Below are positions 58,838-64,000 of a stretch of 64,000 nucleotides of DNA, piece by piece. Source of the stretch: Lasiodiplodia sp. COLG20 (Eukaryota; Ascomycota; Dothideomycetes; Botryosphaeriales; Botryosphaeriaceae); NCBI GenBank assembly GCA_009801085.1, contig VNWV01000002.1, positions 4,650,001-4,714,000 on the forward strand, in the 5' to 3' direction. Each line of letters begins with the position of its first letter. Position 1 is the stretch's first letter. Under the pieces are notes generated by a model. The model was not told the origin of the DNA, ran no database searches, and saw only the letters and a list, made by a program, of their open reading frames with translations. Position numbers and translations under genes: made by a program.

Positions 58838-59402
58838 AGTAGACATTAGACGGATTGGATCATCCATGCAACTCTCTCTGCTCATAAGAGGTAATCAGAC
58901 TCGAGGCAACTTCTGCTTCCACGATCGATACTTTATACCACCGATTCCCTGATGCTCGAAAATGAGAAAATAACTTCGTCCTCCCCCATTATTTCCGGCA
59001 TCAGACATATTCCTTTTTTTTTTTTTTACCCGTATATTGCCGCATATCTGAAAAGAGACACCGACACGGAGAGCAGTGCAGCACACCCCACACAACATAG
59101 CCACAGCGCCCACACCAAATCACCTGGAGCTGCGCCTCGACCGGACTCGTGCTAAGATCCCCTAGCCTAAGAACTAAGCGATACACCAGAAGATTGAAGC
59201 ATATCAATGAGTCAGAAGACATATCACTGCAATGCTACTTATATCCCCAATTCCTTCCTGCGGTTTGTATGCTACACATGCAACCAGTTCATCTATTCAA
59301 CTTCGAATCCAACTGCCAAGAAGCAAGTTCCTCAGTCTCGAAAATCAGGGCTTCAACTCCTGTTCTCCAAAAGGCCACGGCACCACGAACACAAACAACA
59401 AA
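58838..59402. other. Intergenic
   Basis: Between two plus-strand genes; contains a 14-T run at 59014-59027. No gene seen. Confidence 0.55.
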
Positions 59403-60457
59403 ATGTCTGCTCAGATACAGCCACCCGACAGCCTATTGGCCGACCTCCCTCTCCCGATAAACGACGACGACAGCAACGACGCGTCAACAGTCGCTTACCT
59501 CACGCCCCTCTCTGACGACGACGTCTCCTACCTCCTCCCAGCCCTCATCCCCCTCCTTTCCAATTGGCGCCGTGACGCCCTGCACTCCCACCTCCTCCGC
59601 CGCCTCGCCCACGCCTCCCCAACCTCAGCACTCACCACCGCCCTGACCACCATCCTCTCCGCCCCCTCCGACCCCCCCTCCTCCTCCTCCTCCTCCTCCT
59701 CCTCCCCTCCTCCTCCTCCTCCTCCTCCTCCTCCTCCTCCTCCTCCTCCTCCTCCTCCTCCTCCTCCTCCTCCACCAATCCGCGCACCCACGCCATCGCC
59801 CTCAACCACCTCGTCCAATCGCTCCCCCTCCGCGCCCTACCCCCCTACATCCCCGCCCTAACGCACCTCTCCAACTCCCCACCATCATCCACCCCCGGCG
59901 ACGACCCCGCGGCCGCCTGGACCGCCGCCACCGCAACCGCCGTCCTCCGCCTCGCCGCCGGCGACGTCTGGGCGCCGGTAAACAAATTCGACCACCTGGC
60001 CATCCGCTCGCTGCACGCGCGCGCCGTGTCGCCAGCGCTGATGCAACCGTTTGTAACAGACCTGCTGTCCTGGCTGCAGGATTACCACTGGCCCGTGTAC
60101 GCGGCCTGCGCGGCGCAGCTGGCGCGCTTTCCGGAGGTGGCGGCGGAGGGGGTCGTGCAGGTGCTAAGGGTGCAGGGCGACGACGAGTGGAGGCGGAATG
60201 TGGTCAATTTCGTGGCGGAGGACTTGCCGGGGGAGGTGAGGGAGGGGTGTAGGAAGGTGGTGGTGGAGGTGTTGGAGGAGGTGGAGGCGAGGGCGCGGGG
60301 GGAGGAGGGGGAGGAGGCGGATGAGTACGAGTTGGGGGAGGCGTGTAGGGAGTGTTTGGAGGTGATGGATTGGTGGAAGGGGAGGGAAAGGGTGGTGGGG
60401 AGGGTGGGGTGGTGGTTGCCGAAGGAGGGGTGGGTGGATGAGGATGAACTGTGGTGA
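59403..60457 (+). CDS. DUF5071-domain protein, frame broken in TCC microsatellite
   Basis: The start at 59403 (MSAQIQPPD) opens a frame with sensible sequence (LTPLSDDDVSYLLPALIPLLSNWRRDALHSHLL) up to a poly-Ser tract of TCC codons. At 59705/59706 one T of the repeat is missing, so the same frame turns into Pro codons and ends at 59861. In the next frame, the remaining TCC codons lead straight into well-formed sequence (TNPRTHAIALNHLVQSLPLRALPPYIPAL..) and then the DUF5071 domain (VNKFDHLAIRSLHARAVSP, LLSWLQDYHWPVYAACAAQLARFP, DDEWRRNVVNFV) to the stop at 60457. DUF5071 is an alpha-helical HEAT-like domain of unknown function. The break may be a sequencing error, a real allele or a repeat-driven switch. 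Confidence 0.75.
59679..59773 (+). repeat. TCC trinucleotide microsatellite with one-base deletion
   Basis: Nine TCC units (59679-59705), then CC lacking its T (59706-59707), then 22 TCC units (59708-59773). In frame it encodes a serine tract of about 32 residues if the T is restored. The lesion changes frame by minus one. Confidence 0.92.
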
Positions 60458-60597
60458 GGCGACGGAGGGTGGAAATGTGTTGTTCGAGCTGTGTTTCCTC
60501 ATCGATATCCCCTTTATCACGGATATGATATGCGTTGTAGAGGCAAAATTATATCCTAATCGGAAATTTATAAGGCGAACCTTTGCATCTTTTATTC
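60458..60597. other. Short convergent intergenic region
   Basis: 140 bp between the DUF5071 gene stop and the kelch gene stop, so 3' UTRs probably overlap. Confidence 0.5.
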
Positions 60598-62585
60598 TCA
60601 TCTGCTTTCTCGGTGCCTCGTATAGGCCGGTGACTCTGCTGGTAACTCCGCAAACATCTGGCTATGGGTCTGCCCAGGTAGTTCCGATCTCTGCTCGTTA
60701 TGGAGTTCCGCAACCATTGCGCTGCCATCCTTCTCGTGAGCCATGGCGTTCTTTCCGCATTGAAGCTCGGCTGTTTGGCTCTGTCCGTGTAGCTCCACCC
60801 TCTGGGCGTCATCCAACTCTCTTGGAAAATCGCCCTGGTTCGAGAACTGCCTTTCTTTGTCCAGGTTCTCCTGGCCCTTCCGGTTGCGGCGCCTTCGGTC
60901 GATAAAAAGCACTCCACTGCTCACGAGAACGACACCAACGATACAACCAACTACAATGCCTGCAATAGCTCCAGTAGTTAGAGGAGGGTCGGAGCTCGAT
61001 GAGGATGATGATGCTTGAGAAGCACTGGTCGTGGAGGAGGGCGTCGATGACGAAGTAGACTCGGAAGCGGGAAAGTTCGTCGTGGAAAAGACTCTCTGCA
61101 AGAGTGTGTTGTTCCATGTTGGTTCTCGATCACTGAGGATAGTTGAGTAAGTGAGACTTAGCAGAGGGTGATCAACGGCTTACTTCTGCAAATAATAGTA
61201 CTGCACGAGCTCAGATGGTTTGTACACCGAAGTGTTCAGGGCGCTTGCCGAGTAGTGATCTTCAAACTCGAGACTGGTCATGTTGAAAATTGCGATGCCT
61301 TGCTTGAAATTATCCGCGCTGTCGAACATGCTCTGGTAATTCGATCCGCTCTGATCTGTGGTGGACGAATCTAAACCTCCAAGCGTCAGAATTTGACTGC
61401 CTCCAACTGCATTGCAGGTATGCTCATGTCGAGGATGTGCAGCGGTGTAGTCAACTTGGATCCAGTGAAATGCGGGGAGTGTCAAAATGAATATCTGGTC
61501 GTATGGCACCGCGCCGGATCCTGTTGTGCCCGGGTATCCTCCGTACATGAAAATCTCGTAAGTGCCATTGTCCGAGGAGACACCAGCGAGGCAAAAGCCC
61601 TTTCGCGCGTCCGGGGTGTTGCCAGAAGTGGATTGATCCCACCATTCGTCAGACTCCGGGTCGTAAATCGAGACGGTGTCAAAGCTGAAGGATTCCGATT
61701 CGTCCTTGAATTGCTCGGGTGCTCCTCCCATGACCACAAATATCCCTGACTCTCCAAAGGCAGGAACGTAATGCATGCGTCCTTCTTCGATTTTTCCATG
61801 AAAGTACGGGTCGTCCACCGTCTTATTGGTCAGCGATTTTGTTGTCATGTTGAATTCAACCATGCCGCTCAAGGGCAAAATGGTCTCGCCCAGGTCCTCG
61901 GTCTCTGTGCTTGATTGAGACGTTGATGCCCCTCCCAGCATGAGGCCTTTGCCGCCGCCGTAAGCAAAGAGAGATATGTAGCCACGGGTGATATCATCGA
62001 ATGCAGAGTCTGTAGATTTTATTGCAACATCCCAGGTACCGCCTCCAGACCCGTCCGGCTTGAAGGACCACAGGCCCATTGGATACGGGTCTCTACTCGC
62101 AAACTTGGACAGTGATCCGGCAAATCCGGAATAAACCATGTTTTGATCTTCATCATACCATAAGCCGGTCCCTGTCAGGTCTGGTACATCGTCTGGCTTC
62201 GCGGTCGACTTGTAGCTGAGAGTCTCGTTGGTCCAATCCTTCGACAGATCAATAGAGAGAATGGTGGAAGCTTTCGGCGGAACTTTTTGTCAATACAAGT
62301 CCAACTTGACACATGTAACAAGCGCATACAATAGTAATATGAAGTGTTGCCGTCAACTCGTCGTGAGAAAGATCCACCGTCGACATATAGGTAATTTCCG
62401 ACGAGCGCAGCTGTTCAAATTAGCCTTGTAACGGCAGAAAGATGAAGAAGGGTGCTTTGCTCACTCCCGTGGCCTGCACGCCTCCTGAATGTATCTGCCG
62501 TAGTTGCACCATCTGCAGCACCGTCTGCAGATACCAGCTGGACAAGAAGTGGAATTATGCTGCAACATACAGGCGTAAACTTCAT
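60598..62585 (-). CDS. Kelch-repeat type I membrane protein
   Basis: Four exons: 62585-62465, 62410-62330, 62270-61184 and 61132-60598, in frame, giving 607 residues. A signal peptide is at 1-20 (CCSIIPLLVQLVSA). A luminal/extracellular kelch beta-propeller follows: LVGNYLYVDGG, STILSIDLSKDWTNETL, GLWYDEDQNMVYSGFAG, YISLFAYGGGKGLMLGG, MHYVPAFGESGIFVVMGG, FDTVSIYDPESDEWW, YEIFMYGGYPG, HTCNAVGGSQILTLGG. A Ser/Thr-rich stalk precedes one TM segment (TTGAIAGIVVGCIVGVVLVSSGVLF), then a basic stop-transfer RRRRNRK and a cytosolic tail of about 100 residues. The acceptor of intron 2 is an unusual AAAG. Fungal proteins of this type sit at the cell surface or secretory membranes; function is unknown. 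It is head to head with a paralogue. Confidence 0.9.
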
Positions 62586-63629
62586 GGTGGATGGAAAACG
62601 CATCGTGAAAAGCAGAAATTAAAAAAAGAAAAAGAAATCACAGCGAAAGAGAGTTGTCCGCTGCAGAGCGACTGAGAGGAGAGAGCGACAGATTTGTGTT
62701 GCTGGGGACGGCGATCCCATCAGGAAGTGGGGCGCATGCGGCACAGCACGACTTTAAGCGCTGCATGCCCGAAAGTCGTTGGATCACCACCCACTCGGTA
62801 ACACATGAGACAATCGGGCGGCTAGGCGGTGGAGAGTGCTTTCCGTTGAAGCTTCAAGATTCGTTGTATTGTTATCTCAATGTTAGGCTCAGCCGCAACT
62901 AAACATATCTTGCGGCGTAGCTTCCTTCCCTCTGAGCTCTAATCCACACGGCTTTAAATACGCACTCCTCGAAAATGCAGTCTCTCGCTGCCAAATTCTA
63001 GCTTTCAACTTTATTTCATCATGCTATTTCCCATCTCCTTGTACCTTGCCTTTCGTCGCTACTATACCTCTTCACTCGATCTTTCGTATTCGCATTCTGG
63101 CCGAGTGCGTCCCAAGCCTCAAACTTTCGCTTTGTCTTGTTGCGGTCAGTGCCATTGCCAACATTCGCAGGATTCTGCTCTTTTGGCAGACTCTGATGCT
63201 CTTAGGAAATGATCAGCATGTCAGTGAGGTGGGGGCGTAGTGTCACTGACACGGAAACCCGCTCCTCACCGCCGTGCATCCACCACCACAGTCTTGACGC
63301 CCCTCTACCATAATGCTTTGGCTCTATTGGTGAATAATACATTCAAATGTATAGTGTTGAAGGCTTGTCTCTTGAAAATGCTGGCACCGATCGCACAAAT
63401 TAAAATGCTTTTTTTATGTTCTAAAAATACCCCCTACAGCATCCTGGCGCCTAAATGATCGTCGTTGCTGTTGCTGTGCCGCAAAGGAATGGCAAAGGCC
63501 TTGGGTCTGCCATATCCCCTTAGGATTCCTCTAAAGCGTCTTCATTCCTTCTGATCCATGACTTGCTTGGTGTGACCTTTTTTCTGTGCCACTTTGTTGT
63601 CTAAGCGGAGTTTCCCGATCCGGTAATCA
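62586..63629. promoter_or_regulatory. Divergent promoter region between two kelch genes
   Basis: 1.04 kb between the start codons of two head-to-head paralogues. Short frames only; a TTTAAATA at about 62953 and AT-rich stretches at 63330-63440. No gene seen. Confidence 0.45.
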
Positions 63630-64000
63630 ATGAGCTTCCTACCACGATTATGGCACCTCCAATGCATTCTCATCGCATTTGTGCTGGTCTTTATTGATGT
63701 CAGTAACGCAAACACGCTTGTAGCCCGTCAGTCGGATGGTGCAACCGGCGCGTCAGCCTTTTTGAGAAGGGGATATCACGCATGTAAGCCAGCCGTCCAC
63801 TAATTCTCGAATCACACTCACACGCGTGGAAAAAGCTTTGGTAGTAGGGAACTACGTGTACATCGATGGCGGAGAATTCGCGACATATGACAATGGCAAG
63901 GTTAAGCATGAATTCTGTAAGTATATGAACGATGATGAATTCGAAAAGATCACTTACATGATTTTGGGGAAGCAAACACACTCCTCTCCATCGACCTCTC
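63630..64000 (+). CDS. Kelch-repeat membrane protein paralogue, N-terminal part (runs off window)
   Basis: Three visible exons: 63630-63783, 63836-63916 and 63973 to the window end. Exon 1 gives a signal peptide (LQCILIAFVLVFIDVSNA) and a leader ending FLRRGYHA. Exon 2 gives SLVVGNYVYIDGGEFATYD. Exon 3 begins SNTLLSIDLS. This matches, segment by segment, the N-terminus of the minus-strand kelch gene at 60598-62585: signal peptide, RR near the exon 1 end, VGNY(L/V)Y(V/I)DGG and LSIDLS. Exon 2 is 81 nt with the same phase in both genes. The acceptors AAAAAG and GGAAG are non-consensus at -3. The remaining propeller lies outside the window. Confidence 0.78.

Overview
This window comes from a filamentous ascomycete fungus (Pezizomycotina; a Dothideomycete is my best guess, by inference only). 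The evidence is eukaryotic housekeeping genes, many short introns of about 50-80 bp with GTAAGT-type donors and CTAAC/CTGAC branch sites, and fungal hallmarks such as an MLP1/TPR nucleoporin, an epsin, a PAB1 with an acidic insertion in RRM4, an FMC1 LYR protein, a GH53 galactanase and a flavohaemoglobin. I saw no viral genes, toxin genes, CRISPR arrays, rRNA genes or convincing tRNA genes.

Layout. 0-9 kb: 3' part of an arylsulfatase (+), convergent with a 14-TM MFS exporter (-); an amidase (-) divergent from a PuuE/SpCDA1-type deacetylase (+); and TFIIE-beta (-). 9.4-16.2 kb: a giant coiled-coil MLP1/TPR gene (+). 17-25 kb: an F-box protein (-), an epsin (-) and a four-finger C2H2 transcription factor (-). 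25-33 kb: about 8 kb with no supportable gene, lying directly upstream of the C2H2 factor. 33-42 kb: a secreted GH53 galactanase (-), flavohaemoglobin (+), a GNAT acetyltransferase (+) and a large protein kinase (+). 43.6-53.6 kb: PAB1 (-), a 1369-aa proline-rich protein of unknown function (-) and fructose-1,6-bisphosphatase (-). 53.6-56.9 kb: a gene-poor gap with scattered splice-like signals. 56.9-64 kb: a divergent mitochondrial pair, FMC1 (-) and an MRX8/EngB-type GTPase (+); a DUF5071-domain gene (+) whose frame is broken inside a TCC microsatellite; and two head-to-head kelch-repeat surface protein paralogues (-/+), the second running off the window end.

The genes do not form one pathway. 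Most are housekeeping genes (transcription, nuclear pore, endocytosis, mRNA stability, gluconeogenesis, mitochondrial assembly). Around them are accessory functions: transport, amide hydrolysis, cell-wall or pectin side-chain degradation, nitric-oxide detoxification and surface kelch proteins. I did not find a clear new defence or metabolic system. The strongest leads are the frame break in the DUF5071 gene, the kelch paralogue pair with conserved exon structure, the in-frame retained-intron option in MLP1/TPR, and the two gene-poor intervals. Exon boundaries were worked out by hand from splice consensus and reading-frame continuity.
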